A stretch of 53,841 bases of DNA from contig CACXUY010000007.1 of the NCBI GenBank assembly GCA_902770965.1, forward strand, positions 1 to 53,841, given 5' to 3'. Origin of the DNA: an uncultured Lachnospiraceae bacterium. Lineage in GTDB: Bacteria; Bacillota; Clostridia; Lachnospirales; Lachnospiraceae. How positions within the stretch are numbered: the stretch's first letter is position 1; the number at the start of each line of letters is the position of its first letter. The notes under the pieces are model-generated. The model did no database searches and was not told where the DNA came from. It saw only the letters and a program-made list of their open reading frames with translations. The translations under genes were made by a program, and so were the position numbers. This document shows, piece after piece, positions 8,608 through 16,383 of this stretch.

Positions 8608-9200
8608 GAGTAGGAGTCCTTGTGTCAGGAGGCGGCACGAATCTGCAGGCCATCATCGACAGCATTTCCGAAGGGAAGCTGACCGGAACAGAGATCGCCG
8701 TAGTGATAAGCAACAATGAGGGCGCGTTTGCCTTAGAGCGCGCAAGAAAAGCCGGTATTGAAGCACTGGTCGTCTCGCCCAAGAGCTATCCGTCCCGCGA
8801 CTTGTTCAATGAAGCCCTTGTAAGGACGCTCGATGCCTATGACCTTGACCTTGTCGTGCTGGCAGGTTTTCTGGTCAAGATCCCCCCTGCCCTCATCGAA
8901 AGATATCCGGGGCGGATCATCAACATCCATCCTTCGCTCATACCGTCATTTTGCGGCGTGGGTTACTATGGGCTGCGCGTGCATGAGGCCGCGCTCGAAA
9001 GAGGCGTAAAGGTAACGGGAGCAACTGTCCACATAGTCGATGAGGACATGGATACAGGTCCCATACTCCTGCAGAAGGCTGTTGAGGTAAAGGAAGGGGA
9101 TACGCCTTCAATACTGCAGAGGCGGGTCATGGAGGAGGCGGAGTGGAAGCTTCTCCCTCAGGCCATTCAGCTCTTTGCCGACGGAAAAGTGGGTAAATGA
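8604..9200 (+). CDS. purN: Phosphoribosylglycinamide formyltransferase (PurN)
   Basis: Transfers a formyl group from 10-formyl-tetrahydrofolate to GAR. The PRPP-moiety site [10 protein letters not shown] lies at residues 8-17. The catalytic Asn-His pair is in [11 protein letters not shown] near residue 110, and the catalytic Asp is in [12 protein letters not shown] near residue 147. At 198 residues it matches the family. The ATG overlaps the purM stop. A 41-bp gap with a GAGGGGA site leads to purD. Confidence 0.96.
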   Translation: MRVGVLVSGGGTNLQAIIDSISEGKLTGTEIAVVISNNEGAFALERARKAGIEALVVSPKSYPSRDLFNEALVRTLDAYDLDLVVLAGFLVKIPPALIERYPGRIINIHPSLIPSFCGVGYYGLRVHEAALERGVKVTGATVHIVDEDMDTGPILLQKAVEVKEGDTPSILQRRVMEEAEWKLLPQAIQLFADGKVGK

Positions 9201-9241
9201 TCAGGAAGCTATAATCAAGCATATGGAAGTGAGGGGATCAG

Positions 9242-10522
9242 ATGAAAATACTTGTTGTAGGAAGCGGAGGCCGTGAGCACGTCCTCGTCTGGAAGATAGC
9301 AAAAAGCAGCAGAGTTGATAAGATATACTGCGCTCCGGGCAACGGCGGCATCTCGACGCTCGCGGAGTGCGTCCCGATAGGGGCGATGGAGTTCGGGAAG
9401 CTGGCCGATTTCGCCAAAGAAAAGGAGATCGACCTGACTGTGGTGGGCATGGACGATCCCCTGGTAGGAGGAATAGTTGATGTATTCAATGCCCGGGGCT
9501 TAAGGATTTTTGGTCCTGACAAGGCAGCCGCCATACTTGAAGGCTCAAAAGCGTTTTCCAAGGATCTGATGAAAAAATACGGCATACCTACCGCGGCTTA
9601 TGAGACATTTGACGACGCTGACGCGGCAGCTGAATACCTCAGGCATTCAGCCTTTCCGGTCGTCCTGAAGGCTGACGGTCTTGCCCTGGGAAAAGGCGTC
9701 CTTATATGCAACAGCCTGGATGAGGCTCTGCAGGGAGTGCGCGACATCATGACCGACAGGAAATTCGGCGACGCCGGCAGGAGGCTGGTGGTCGAGGAAT
9801 TCATGACTGGCAGGGAGGTATCCGTTCTCTCCTTCTGCGACGGCAGGACATGCCTGCCCATGACCTCGGCGCAGGATCATAAGCGTGCCCTGGACGGCGA
9901 CAAGGGGCTTAACACAGGCGGCATGGGCACGTTCTCGCCGAGTCCTTTTTATACCAAGGAGATCGACGCGTGGTGCCGGGAGAACATATTTAAGCCTACA
10001 GTCGCTGCCATGAACTCGGAGGGCAGGCCATTTAAGGGCGTCATCTTCTTCGGACTCATGCTCACCGAAAAAGGTCCCAGGGTGCTTGAGTATAACTGCA
10101 GGTTCGGAGATCCGGAGGCTCAGGTGGTGCTTCCCAGGATGGAGAACGACATCGTAGATATCTTTGAGGCATGCATAGACGGCCGCCTCGATGAGATCGA
10201 GCTCAGGTTCTCGGACAACGCCTGTGTCTGTGTGTGCGTGGCTTCCGGCGGCTATCCCACGAGCTATAAGAAGGGCTTTGTCATAAATGGGATCGAGAAT
10301 TTTGATGGCAAGGAAGGCTATTACCTCTTCCATGCGGGCACAAGGCTGGATAGTGAAGGCAGATACCTGACCAACGGCGGAAGGGTGCTGAATGTCACCG
10401 CGACAGGCTCAGACCTTAAGGAAGCAAGGAAAAACGCCTATGAGGCCGTCGAATGGGTGAGCTTCGAAGGGGCTTTTTTCAGGCATGATATCGGCAAGGC
10501 TATAGATGAAACGGAGGCATGA
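9242..10522 (+). CDS. purD: Phosphoribosylamine-glycine ligase (PurD)
   Basis: ATP-grasp enzyme joining phosphoribosylamine and glycine to give GAR, the PurN substrate. The N-terminus KILVVGSGGREHVLVWK is characteristic. The nucleotide-binding stretch VVLKADGLALGKGV lies near residue 140, and GGMGTFSPSPFY near residue 222 together with EYNCRFGDPEAQ near residue 283 mark the substrate and metal sites. Full length at 426 residues. It overlaps the frame of the downstream dehydratase small subunit, linking purine genes to a carboxylate isomerase. Confidence 0.96.
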   Translation: MKILVVGSGGREHVLVWKIAKSSRVDKIYCAPGNGGISTLAECVPIGAMEFGKLADFAKEKEIDLTVVGMDDPLVGGIVDVFNARGLRIFGPDKAAAILEGSKAFSKDLMKKYGIPTAAYETFDDADAAAEYLRHSAFPVVLKADGLALGKGVLICNSLDEALQGVRDIMTDRKFGDAGRRLVVEEFMTGREVSVLSFCDGRTCLPMTSAQDHKRALDGDKGLNTGGMGTFSPSPFYTKEIDAWCRENIFKPTVAAMNSEGRPFKGVIFFGLMLTEKGPRVLEYNCRFGDPEAQVVLPRMENDIVDIFEACIDGRLDEIELRFSDNACVCVCVASGGYPTSYKKGFVINGIENFDGKEGYYLFHAGTRLDSEGRYLTNGGRVLNVTATGSDLKEARKNAYEAVEWVSFEGAFFRHDIGKAIDETEA

Positions 10523-10524
10523 GC

Positions 10525-10998
10525 ATGGGAAAAGTATTTCGGTTCGGCAAGGATGTGGACACGGATCAGATCATAGCGTCCCAGTACCTGCTGTATCCCA
10601 CGATAGACGAGATGAAGGCGCATACCTTCGAGTCTCTTGATAAGGGTTTTTCTTCCCGGGTAAACGAAGGAGATTTCGTGGTCGCCGCTGAGAATTTCGG
10701 CTGCGGCTCATCCAGGGAGCAGGCGCCGGCCGTCCTTAAGGCGCTCGGGGTTAAAGCGGTCATAGCAAAATCCTTCGCCCGCATTTTCTTCAGGAACGCC
10801 ATCAATATCGGCCTGCCGGTCATCGTGTGCGGCGAGCTTTATGACATCGTGAGCGACGGTGATGAGATAGAGCTTGATATGGACGAGGGCTGCATAAAGA
10901 CATGCGGAAGGGACATTGCCTGCACTAAGCTGCCTCCTAAGATGCAGGAGATACTGAATCAGGGCGGCCTTATCGCGTCTTTGAACAGGGAGGTATGA
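10525..10998 (+). CDS. Isopropylmalate/homoaconitate-type dehydratase, small subunit, pair 1
   Basis: Swivel-domain subunit of a two-subunit aconitase-family enzyme. FGCGSSREQAP near residue 57 and the N-terminal DVDTDQI are diagnostic. The substrate-specificity loop reads YLLY (residues 21-24). In characterised archaeal enzymes isopropylmalate isomerase has YLR(T/L) and homoaconitase has YLV(Y), so this loop resembles the latter; assignment as leuD is therefore unsafe. An ATG at 10519 overlaps purD but lies one base from the GGAGG; the ATG at 10525 has a 7-base gap and is preferred. The next gene encodes the large partner. Confidence 0.9.
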   Translation: MGKVFRFGKDVDTDQIIASQYLLYPTIDEMKAHTFESLDKGFSSRVNEGDFVVAAENFGCGSSREQAPAVLKALGVKAVIAKSFARIFFRNAINIGLPVIVCGELYDIVSDGDEIELDMDEGCIKTCGRDIACTKLPPKMQEILNQGGLIASLNREV

Positions 10999-11000
10999 CA

Positions 11001-12248
11001 ATGGGAATGACCATAGCTGAGAAGATAATCGCCGCGGCGGCCGGAAAGAGCTGTGTCAGGGCGGGTGATATCGAGACCGTGACCCTTGACTATATGATGA
11101 GCAACGACGGCACGACGCATCTGACCATCGACATGTACAACAAGCTTGTCAGCCCTCATATCTCGGACAAGGACAAGCTGATATGGATAGTTGACCACAA
11201 TGTGCCTTCAGACAGCGTGAAGACCGCGGCTTCCCATAAGAAGATGCGCGATTTCGCAAGGGAAAACGATATAACTCTGTGGGAAGGGAGGGGAGTGTGC
11301 CATCAGATCATGATGGAGCACTATGTATGTCCCGGACAGCTTATATTCGGCGCGGACAGCCACACCTGTGCTTATGGGGCTTTGGGCGCTTTTGGTACCG
11401 GCGTGGGATGCACCGACTACCTTTACGCGATGGTGACCGGCCAGTCATGGCTGCTGGTCCCGCCCACGTTAAGGTTCAACCTCCATGGGCAGCTTCGTGA
11501 CGGAGTATGTGCCCGTGACCTTATACTTTCCATTATCAAAATGATCTCCGCTTCCGGCGCGAGCTACAAGGCGATGGAGTTCGGCGGTGACGGACTGGCG
11601 TCTCTATCTATCGCCGACCGTATATGTATATGCAACCTGTGCGTCGAAGCGGGCGCGAAAACAGGACTTATGGAGGTAGATGATAAGGCGCTGGCCTATC
11701 TGGAGGAAAGGGGACGCGTGCCTAAGCAGGTCTTTGCTCCGGATGCAGACGCTTCTTATGAGCAGGTTTATGAAATTGATCTTGAGGACATAGTGCCTGT
11801 GGTGGCGAAGCCTCATTTTGTGGACAACGTGGTGCCTGCCTCGGAGTGCCGCGATGTAAAGATAGATGAAGCGTTTCTTGGGTCATGCAGCAACGGACGC
11901 ATAGAGGACCTACGCGCCGGCGCTAAAGTCATAAAAGGGCGCAAGGTGGCTCCTAAGGTCAGGTTTCTTGTTGTTCCTGCCAGCAAAGAGGTATATATTC
12001 AGGCGGCTGAGGAAGGCCTGCTTGAGATATTCATGGAAGCAGGCGCTATCGTGATGAATCCTAACTGCAGCGTGTGCTGGGGCAGCTGCCAGGGCGTGAT
12101 AGGAGCGGGAGAGACGCTCATATCGACCGGGACAAGGAACTTCAAGGGAAGGGCCGGCTCTCCGGACAGCTTCGTGTATCTTGCGTCCGCTCCCACCGTC
12201 ACGGCTTCCGCGGTCATGGGAAGGATAGCCACCGCGGACCAGTTATAA
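11001..12248 (+). CDS. Isopropylmalate/homoaconitate-type dehydratase, large subunit, pair 1
   Basis: Iron-sulfur subunit, aconitase superfamily, that dehydrates and rehydrates a 2- or 3-hydroxy acid. Cluster ligands are Cys296 (GSCSNGR), Cys356 and Cys359 (NCSVCWG). The middle also has FGADSHTCAYGALGAFGTG, a family signature. The motif CSVCWG differs from the usual CGxCxG. The 415-residue length equals that of the second copy if the ATG at 11001 is used; the ATG at 10995 is only one base from the GGAGG. True substrate (isopropylmalate, homoaconitate, dimethylmalate or another) cannot be told from sequence. No leuA or leuB lies nearby. Confidence 0.9.
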   Translation: MGMTIAEKIIAAAAGKSCVRAGDIETVTLDYMMSNDGTTHLTIDMYNKLVSPHISDKDKLIWIVDHNVPSDSVKTAASHKKMRDFARENDITLWEGRGVCHQIMMEHYVCPGQLIFGADSHTCAYGALGAFGTGVGCTDYLYAMVTGQSWLLVPPTLRFNLHGQLRDGVCARDLILSIIKMISASGASYKAMEFGGDGLASLSIADRICICNLCVEAGAKTGLMEVDDKALAYLEERGRVPKQVFAPDADASYEQVYEIDLEDIVPVVAKPHFVDNVVPASECRDVKIDEAFLGSCSNGRIEDLRAGAKVIKGRKVAPKVRFLVVPASKEVYIQAAEEGLLEIFMEAGAIVMNPNCSVCWGSCQGVIGAGETLISTGTRNFKGRAGSPDSFVYLASAPTVTASAVMGRIATADQL

Positions 12249-12260
12249 TGCAGGCGGATG

Positions 12261-12351
12261 TTAAGCACCCCGGGTTCGGGACGCTGCGCATCCTCGCTGT
12301 GAGGCTGTGAGAGGCACTGAGTTATCACAGGCACTAAATTATTACAGGCGT
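12261..12351. repeat. Palindromic element and 17-bp direct repeat before pair 2
   Basis: 12261-12296 holds AGCACCCCGGGTTCGGGACG followed by CTGCGCATCC, which matches the complement of 16384-16420 closely and belongs to the dispersed TTCAGCACCCC family. Just downstream, GGCACTGAGTTATCACA is followed directly by GGCACTAAATTATTACA, a 17-bp unit repeated twice. Both lie in the 136-bp gap between the two dehydratase pairs. No terminator with a T-run was seen. Confidence 0.6.
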
Positions 12352-12384
12352 AGACAGATGTACTGTTTTTAGGAGCGAATGTAT

Positions 12385-12879
12385 ATGATTAAAGATTTTA
12401 CGGCAAGGCTGTGGAAGCTGGGGGACGATATCGACACGGATATCATCATACCCACTGAGTATCTTGCTTTTCCCACCGTTGAGGAGATGAAGGGCTATGC
12501 GTTCAGCCCGCTCAGGCCGGAGCTCGCGGGCATGATCAGGCCAGGCGACTGCATAGTGGCGGGCAGGAATTTCGGCTGCGGTTCCTCGCGTGAGCAGGCT
12601 CCGGAGGTGCTGAAGGCGCTTGGCATCAGCTGCATCGTAGCGGGTTCGTTTGCCAGGATATTTTTCCGCAACGCGATAAACAATGGACTCCTGCTCATAG
12701 AGAACGCGGACCTTCACGATGCTGTACAGGAAGGCGATGTGATAAGCGTGAGGGCAAATGAGTATATAGAGGCCAACGGTATGCGTTTCGGTATCGCGTC
12801 ACTGCCGGAGAACCTTGTTGAGATACTTGATGCCGGAGGCCTGGTCAAGGCGATGCGCCACAGAAACGGGGTGGAATAA
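12385..12879 (+). CDS. Isopropylmalate/homoaconitate-type dehydratase, small subunit, pair 2
   Basis: Second small subunit, 164 residues, clearly related to the copy at 10525 but diverged. Signatures are DIDTDIIIPTEYL near residue 15 and FGCGSSREQAPEVLKALG near residue 60. Its specificity loop reads YLAF (residues 26-29), different both from pair 1 (YLLY) and from the YLR form of isopropylmalate isomerases, so the two pairs may act on different acids. The ATG at 12379 is three bases from AGGAG; the ATG at 12385 has a 9-base gap and is chosen. Its partner starts two bases after the stop codon. Confidence 0.9.
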   Translation: MIKDFTARLWKLGDDIDTDIIIPTEYLAFPTVEEMKGYAFSPLRPELAGMIRPGDCIVAGRNFGCGSSREQAPEVLKALGISCIVAGSFARIFFRNAINNGLLLIENADLHDAVQEGDVISVRANEYIEANGMRFGIASLPENLVEILDAGGLVKAMRHRNGVE

Positions 12880-12881
12880 CC

Positions 12882-14129
12882 ATGGGTATGACAATGATCG
12901 AGAAGGTCGTCTCACGCAATGTCGGGAAAGCTGTAAAGCCGGGAGATATAGTGACCGTATCGGTGGACCGCGTGATGCTTGATGACATCATGATGCCTTT
13001 CATAGTGGATAAATTTCGCGAGATGGGCTTTCGCGACGTGTGGGATCCGGACAAGGTTGTTCTGATCTATGATCACCTGGTACCGGCGACCCAGGTCGAT
13101 GACACAAGGCACTATCATGTTTCAGATGATTTCGCCGATGAGCAAGGGCTTCCGCATGTCCACCGCTCGGACGGCATCTGCCACCAGCTGATGACAGAGG
13201 CAGGGTATGTCAAGCCAGGCGATGTTGTCTTCGGCACGGACAGCCATACGGTCACCTACGGATGCGTGGGCGCTTTTTCCACAGGGATCGGTTACACTGA
13301 GATGGCGGGCATACTTGGCACCGGCGAGCTCTGGATAAGGGTTCCAGAGACGATAAGGATAAATATTAATGGAACGCTCCCGTCGAATGTCACTTCCAAG
13401 GACATCATTTTGACAATCATCGGCAAGCTTCGTGCTGACGGCGCGACTTACATGGCGCTCGAGCTTGCGGGCGATGTTGTGGACGGCATGTCTGTGGCTT
13501 CGCGCATGACGATAGCGAACATGTCCGTTGAGTGCGGCGCGAAGTGCTGCCTTTTCGCCCCGGATGAAAAGACCGCCGAATATTGCGGCGTGGAGCTTAC
13601 CGATGAGCTTCGTGAGCTTCGCGCGGATTCCGATGCCTCTTATGCCATGACCCTGGAGCTAAGAGCTGAGGACTTCGTTCCTGTGGTCGCCTGCCCTTCT
13701 CAGGTAGACGCGGTGAAGCCGGCAGCGGAGGCAGCGGGCACAAGGATTGACCAGGTGTTCATTGGCTCATGCACCAACGGCCGTCTGGAAGACCTGATGC
13801 TGGCCGCCGAGGTACTGAAGGGCAGAAAGGTCGCACCCTACGTGAAGCTCATCGTCACCCCGGCCAGCCGCAAGGTGTATCTTGAGGCTCTGCGCAACGG
13901 GACGATAGACATTCTTGCAAAGGCCGGAGCTATGATAACCCATCCTTCATGCGGGCTTTGCTGCGGCAGGGCCGGTGGAATACTCTCCGACGGGGAAAGG
14001 GTCGTCGCGACTAATAACCGCAACTTCCTGGGGCGCATGGGCACTTCAAAGGTTGAGATATATCTTGCCTCGCCCGCGACTGCGGCGGAATCAGCCGTAC
14101 AAGGTGAGATAGCCTGGAGGAAAGCCTGA
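12882..14129 (+). CDS. Isopropylmalate/homoaconitate-type dehydratase, large subunit, pair 2
   Basis: Iron-sulfur subunit of the second pair, 415 residues. Cluster ligands are Cys297 (GSCTNGR), Cys357 and Cys360 (SCGLCCG, with an extra Cys361). FGTDSHTVTYGCVGAFSTG is the family signature near residue 118. It shares the MGMT start with the pair 1 large subunit, which supports both start choices. One of the two pairs probably serves leucine synthesis; the other could be a homoaconitase, citramalate-type or dimethylmalate dehydratase. trmL begins one base after its stop. Confidence 0.92.
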   Translation: MGMTMIEKVVSRNVGKAVKPGDIVTVSVDRVMLDDIMMPFIVDKFREMGFRDVWDPDKVVLIYDHLVPATQVDDTRHYHVSDDFADEQGLPHVHRSDGICHQLMTEAGYVKPGDVVFGTDSHTVTYGCVGAFSTGIGYTEMAGILGTGELWIRVPETIRININGTLPSNVTSKDIILTIIGKLRADGATYMALELAGDVVDGMSVASRMTIANMSVECGAKCCLFAPDEKTAEYCGVELTDELRELRADSDASYAMTLELRAEDFVPVVACPSQVDAVKPAAEAAGTRIDQVFIGSCTNGRLEDLMLAAEVLKGRKVAPYVKLIVTPASRKVYLEALRNGTIDILAKAGAMITHPSCGLCCGRAGGILSDGERVVATNNRNFLGRMGTSKVEIYLASPATAAESAVQGEIAWRKA

Positions 14130-14130
14130 T

Positions 14131-14628
14131 ATGTTCAATATAGTGCTGCTTGAGCCTGAGATCCCGCAGAATACCGGCAATATCGGCAGGTCATGCGTCG
14201 CCGCCGGGGCAGCCCTCCATCTCATCCGTCCGTTGGGGTTTTTCCTTGGCGAGAAGAACATACGCAGAGCGGGGCTGGACTACTGGCATGAGCTCGATGT
14301 CACTGTGTATGACAACTACGGCGATTTCCTGGAAAAGAATCCCGGCGCGGTCGTTTACATGGCGACCACGAAGGCCGAGAGAACCTACTGCGACGTAAGG
14401 TATGAGGACGGCTGTTACATTATGTTCGGAAAAGAAAGCGCGGGAATACCTGAGGAGATTTTGAAGGAAAACCGTGAGCGGTGCGTGCGGATCCCGATGC
14501 TTGAGGGCAAGCGTTCATTGAATCTTTCGAACTCCGCGTCCATTATCCTGTACGAAGCACTGCGGCAGAACGGCTTTAAGGGACTTCAGGAAGGCGGAAA
14601 GCTGCATAGATTGAGCTGGGATAGTTAA
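14131..14628 (+). CDS. trmL: tRNA (cytidine/uridine-34 2'-O) methyltransferase (TrmL)
   Basis: SPOUT-fold enzyme that methylates the ribose of the wobble base in leucine tRNAs with S-adenosylmethionine. The N-terminus FNIVLLEPEIPQNTGNIGRS with the conserved Asn and Arg, the FGKESAGIPEEIL loop near residue 97, and the knot segment RSLNLSNSASIILYEALRQ near residue 128 all match TrmL/YibK. At 165 residues it is full length. It directly follows the dehydratase genes and probably ends this long transcription unit, as a terminator lies about 135 bp downstream. Confidence 0.94.
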   Translation: MFNIVLLEPEIPQNTGNIGRSCVAAGAALHLIRPLGFFLGEKNIRRAGLDYWHELDVTVYDNYGDFLEKNPGAVVYMATTKAERTYCDVRYEDGCYIMFGKESAGIPEEILKENRERCVRIPMLEGKRSLNLSNSASIILYEALRQNGFKGLQEGGKLHRLSWDS

Positions 14629-14705
14629 TTCTTTTATTGCCTTAGATGACCTTTTGAAATGCAAAATTCATTGTAATGGCGTAGTTATCTGTACATAAAG
14701 TATCA

Positions 14706-14733
14706 TTAACAGATTTTTAAAAGATGATATAAT
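14706..14733 (+). promoter_or_regulatory. Candidate promoter ahead of the terminator
   Basis: TTAACA (14706-14711), a 16-bp spacer and TATAAT (14728-14733). If active, it would start near 14740 and run straight into the terminator at 14765-14797, giving a transcript of only about 55-60 nt unless read-through occurs. This could be a small RNA or a leader for carD. No small gene was seen in it. Confidence 0.35.
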
Positions 14734-14764
14734 AACATATTTGAATATCTTTGTCAACATAAAA

Positions 14765-14797
14765 ACCTCTTTTTCTTGACAAAAAGAGGTTTTTTTT
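14765..14797 (+). terminator. Strong rho-independent terminator upstream of carD
   Basis: Ten-base stem ACCTCTTTTT (14765-14774) with AAAAAGAGGT (14781-14790), six-base loop CTTGAC, and a T-run to 14797. It would end the purE-trmL unit. Its loop contains most of the -35 box of the next promoter, so the two signals share bases. Confidence 0.85.
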
Positions 14798-14804
14798 ATA
14801 TAAT
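14776..14804 (+). promoter_or_regulatory. Consensus sigma-A promoter for carD
   Basis: Perfect TTGACA (14776-14781), 17-bp spacer and perfect TATAAT (14799-14804). The -35 box sits in the loop and first stem base of the terminator, and the spacer is the terminator's 3' arm plus T-run. Initiation near 14811 would leave a leader of about 95 nt before carD. Confidence 0.85.
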
Positions 14805-14905
14805 CTTTACAACACATAAAATGAAGCTATCCAATCTCCGTATCCCTGAAGAAGATGATAGGAGTCATGTGATGTGGGGCATGTGTGGAGAGAAAGAGGT
14901 GGGAG

Positions 14906-15427
14906 ATGTTTGAGAGAAAGGATTTGGTGGTGTATGGCGCGACAGGTGTCTGCGAAGTAGTTGATATAGGGACTCCGCAGATAGAGGGGATTGACAAGCA
15001 ACGGGTTTATTACACGCTGCATCCGATTTATTCCAAAGAAGGGGTTATATATACGCCGGTTGACAACACGAGGGTCGCAATGAGGCATATTATGTCCGCG
15101 TTATCAGCGAACGAACTCATAGACAGCCTGAACGACCTTGAGCCTATGAAGCCGGACAACATGAAGCAATGGGAGATCGAGTGCAAGGAAGCCATGCGCC
15201 AGTGCGACAGCAGGACCTGCTGCCGCATAGTTAAGACGCTGTATTTCCGCAAGATGAGGCGGCTTGCGTCGGGAAGAAAGTCTACTACCATTGACGAGAG
15301 GTATCTCCACAATACCGGTGAGCACCTTTTTGGAGAGCTGGCAGCGGCGCTTGGCCGTCCGAAAGAGGAGGTCACCGACCGTATCCTTAAGAAGCTCGAT
15401 GACTCGTATCACAGCAGAAACAAGTAA
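14906..15427 (+). CDS. CarD-family transcriptional regulator
   Basis: RNA-polymerase-binding regulator of the CarD/CdnL group, which contacts the beta subunit and steadies open promoter complexes. The N-terminal domain has LVVYGATGVCEVVDIGTPQI and YYTLHPIYSKEGVIYTPVDN, the beta-barrel typical of the family. The rest is a helical domain rich in charged residues. An in-frame GTG at 14885 would add seven residues, but the ATG at 14906 follows AGGTGGGAG and gives the usual 173-residue protein. It stands alone between a perfect promoter and a terminator, so expression should be high. Confidence 0.92.
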   Translation: MFERKDLVVYGATGVCEVVDIGTPQIEGIDKQRVYYTLHPIYSKEGVIYTPVDNTRVAMRHIMSALSANELIDSLNDLEPMKPDNMKQWEIECKEAMRQCDSRTCCRIVKTLYFRKMRRLASGRKSTTIDERYLHNTGEHLFGELAAALGRPKEEVTDRILKKLDDSYHSRNK

Positions 15428-15499
15428 GCCGCATCCGTTCATCGACCAGGCATAAAAAAGAATGTAATCTAGTCAGGTTTAACTTTTTACTCCTTTGAG

Positions 15500-15533
15500 G
15501 GCTGCACTCTCGTAATGAAAGCGCAGCCTTTTT
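15500..15533 (+). terminator. Terminator downstream of carD
   Basis: Stem GGCTGCACT (15500-15508) with AGCGCAGCC (15520-15528), one A-C mismatch, an 11-base loop and five T after it. It is 73 bp past the carD stop. The rest of 15534-15648 contains no gene I accept; a Cys-rich minus-strand frame is listed under rejected items. Confidence 0.75.
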
Positions 15534-15648
15534 GTGGTCTTTCTTGTGCTCTTTCACGTATTTTTCACACTCAGGACCGTAGCAAAGACCGCAGCCATTG
15601 ACACAATTTAGGTAAAAAGCTACAATTGCTTGGTACGCGGAAAGGATT

Positions 15649-15773
15649 ACCGGTATGAGTATGAGCACGGGCCCGCGCAGCGGGCGGAAAGTGCGAATAC
15701 CGGTTAGCGTGGCGTGAGTGCGAAGCGCGGAGACTTATAAAGTACGGTTGTGCCAGCCTTGGTATGTAGGTTT
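15649..15773 (+). repeat. Structured dispersed repeat, copy B
   Basis: Second copy of the element at 2601-2731. ACCGGTAT (15649-15656) pairs with ATACCGGT (15697-15704) and encloses a perfect hairpin GCCCGC-GCA-GCGGGC (15671-15685). GCGTGGC at 15707 is kept, but its partner GCCACGC has been lost by a short deletion after GCGCGGAG. The last hairpin TGCCA (15751-15755) with TGGTA (15760-15764) is kept, as is the closing TGTAGGTTT. It ends 19 bases before the Nudix start codon and supplies an in-frame GTG at 15750. Confidence 0.75.
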
Positions 15774-15791
15774 GTTTTGGAGGAAATCGCC

Positions 15792-16343
15792 GTGGAGTAT
15801 ATAGACATCTATGACAGTGAAAAAAGACTTACAGGAGTCCGTCTGCCCAGAAAAGATTATTTCCTGAAAGAAAACCAGTATGCTGTCATAGTCGTCGGCC
15901 TGATAGAGAGGAGCGACCGCCGGTTCCTCGCCACCCGCAGGTCCGAGGACAAGAAGTGGGCGGCAGGCTGGTGGGAGATACCGGGAGGTGGGGTCCGCGC
16001 GGGCGAAGCTTCGGCACAAGCTATTGTCAGGGAGATAAAAGAGGAGACCGGCCTTGACGTCACCGATGCCAGAGGGGGTCTCATGTACACATATTCCCGC
16101 GAGAACCTGAAAAAGGGCGATAATTATTTTGTCGACATCTATCATTTCCACATGGATTTTGACGAGGGAGATGTGCGGGTTAACAGCAGTGAGGTTACTG
16201 CCTTCAAGCTCATGACCTGGGATGAGATGACCGCGCTGAATCAGGAACACCTTTTCCTGCACTATGACAGGCTCAGGGAAGGACTCGAACAGGAGAGCCT
16301 TTACGGTCTTAACTGCGGACGCATAACACGTTTTGCGGATTAA
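15792..16343 (+). CDS. Nudix hydrolase
   Basis: Hydrolyses a nucleoside diphosphate linked to another moiety; the exact substrate is unknown. The complete Nudix box (G-x5-E-x7-RE-x2-EE-x-G) reads GGVRAGEASAQAIVREIKEE then TGL, near residues 62-84. A longer frame opens at a GTG at 15750, but that lies inside the upstream repeat element. The GTG at 15792 has TTGGAGGAAAT upstream with an 8-base gap and gives 183 residues. The N-terminal YIDIYDSEKRLTG resembles 8-oxo-dGTP or IPP-isomerase-like Nudix proteins. It probably forms its own unit. Confidence 0.88.
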   Translation: MEYIDIYDSEKRLTGVRLPRKDYFLKENQYAVIVVGLIERSDRRFLATRRSEDKKWAAGWWEIPGGGVRAGEASAQAIVREIKEETGLDVTDARGGLMYTYSRENLKKGDNYFVDIYHFHMDFDEGDVRVNSSEVTAFKLMTWDEMTALNQEHLFLHYDRLREGLEQESLYGLNCGRITRFAD

Positions 16344-16383
16344 ATATTTTGTTATTATCCAGCTTCTCAGGCCGCCCCGCAAC

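Noticed and set aside
12265-12290. tRNA-like T-arm (GGGTTCGGGAC)
   Set aside because: No acceptor, D or anticodon arms surround it; it belongs to the palindromic repeat family.
15387-15668. Cys-rich minus-strand frame containing NCVNGCGLCYGPECEKYVKE
   Set aside because: The Cys spacing is eye-catching, but there is no ribosome binding site, the frame runs through the carD terminator and the end of carD, and its start lies in repeat copy B. It could be a decayed small protein; evidence is too weak to call.
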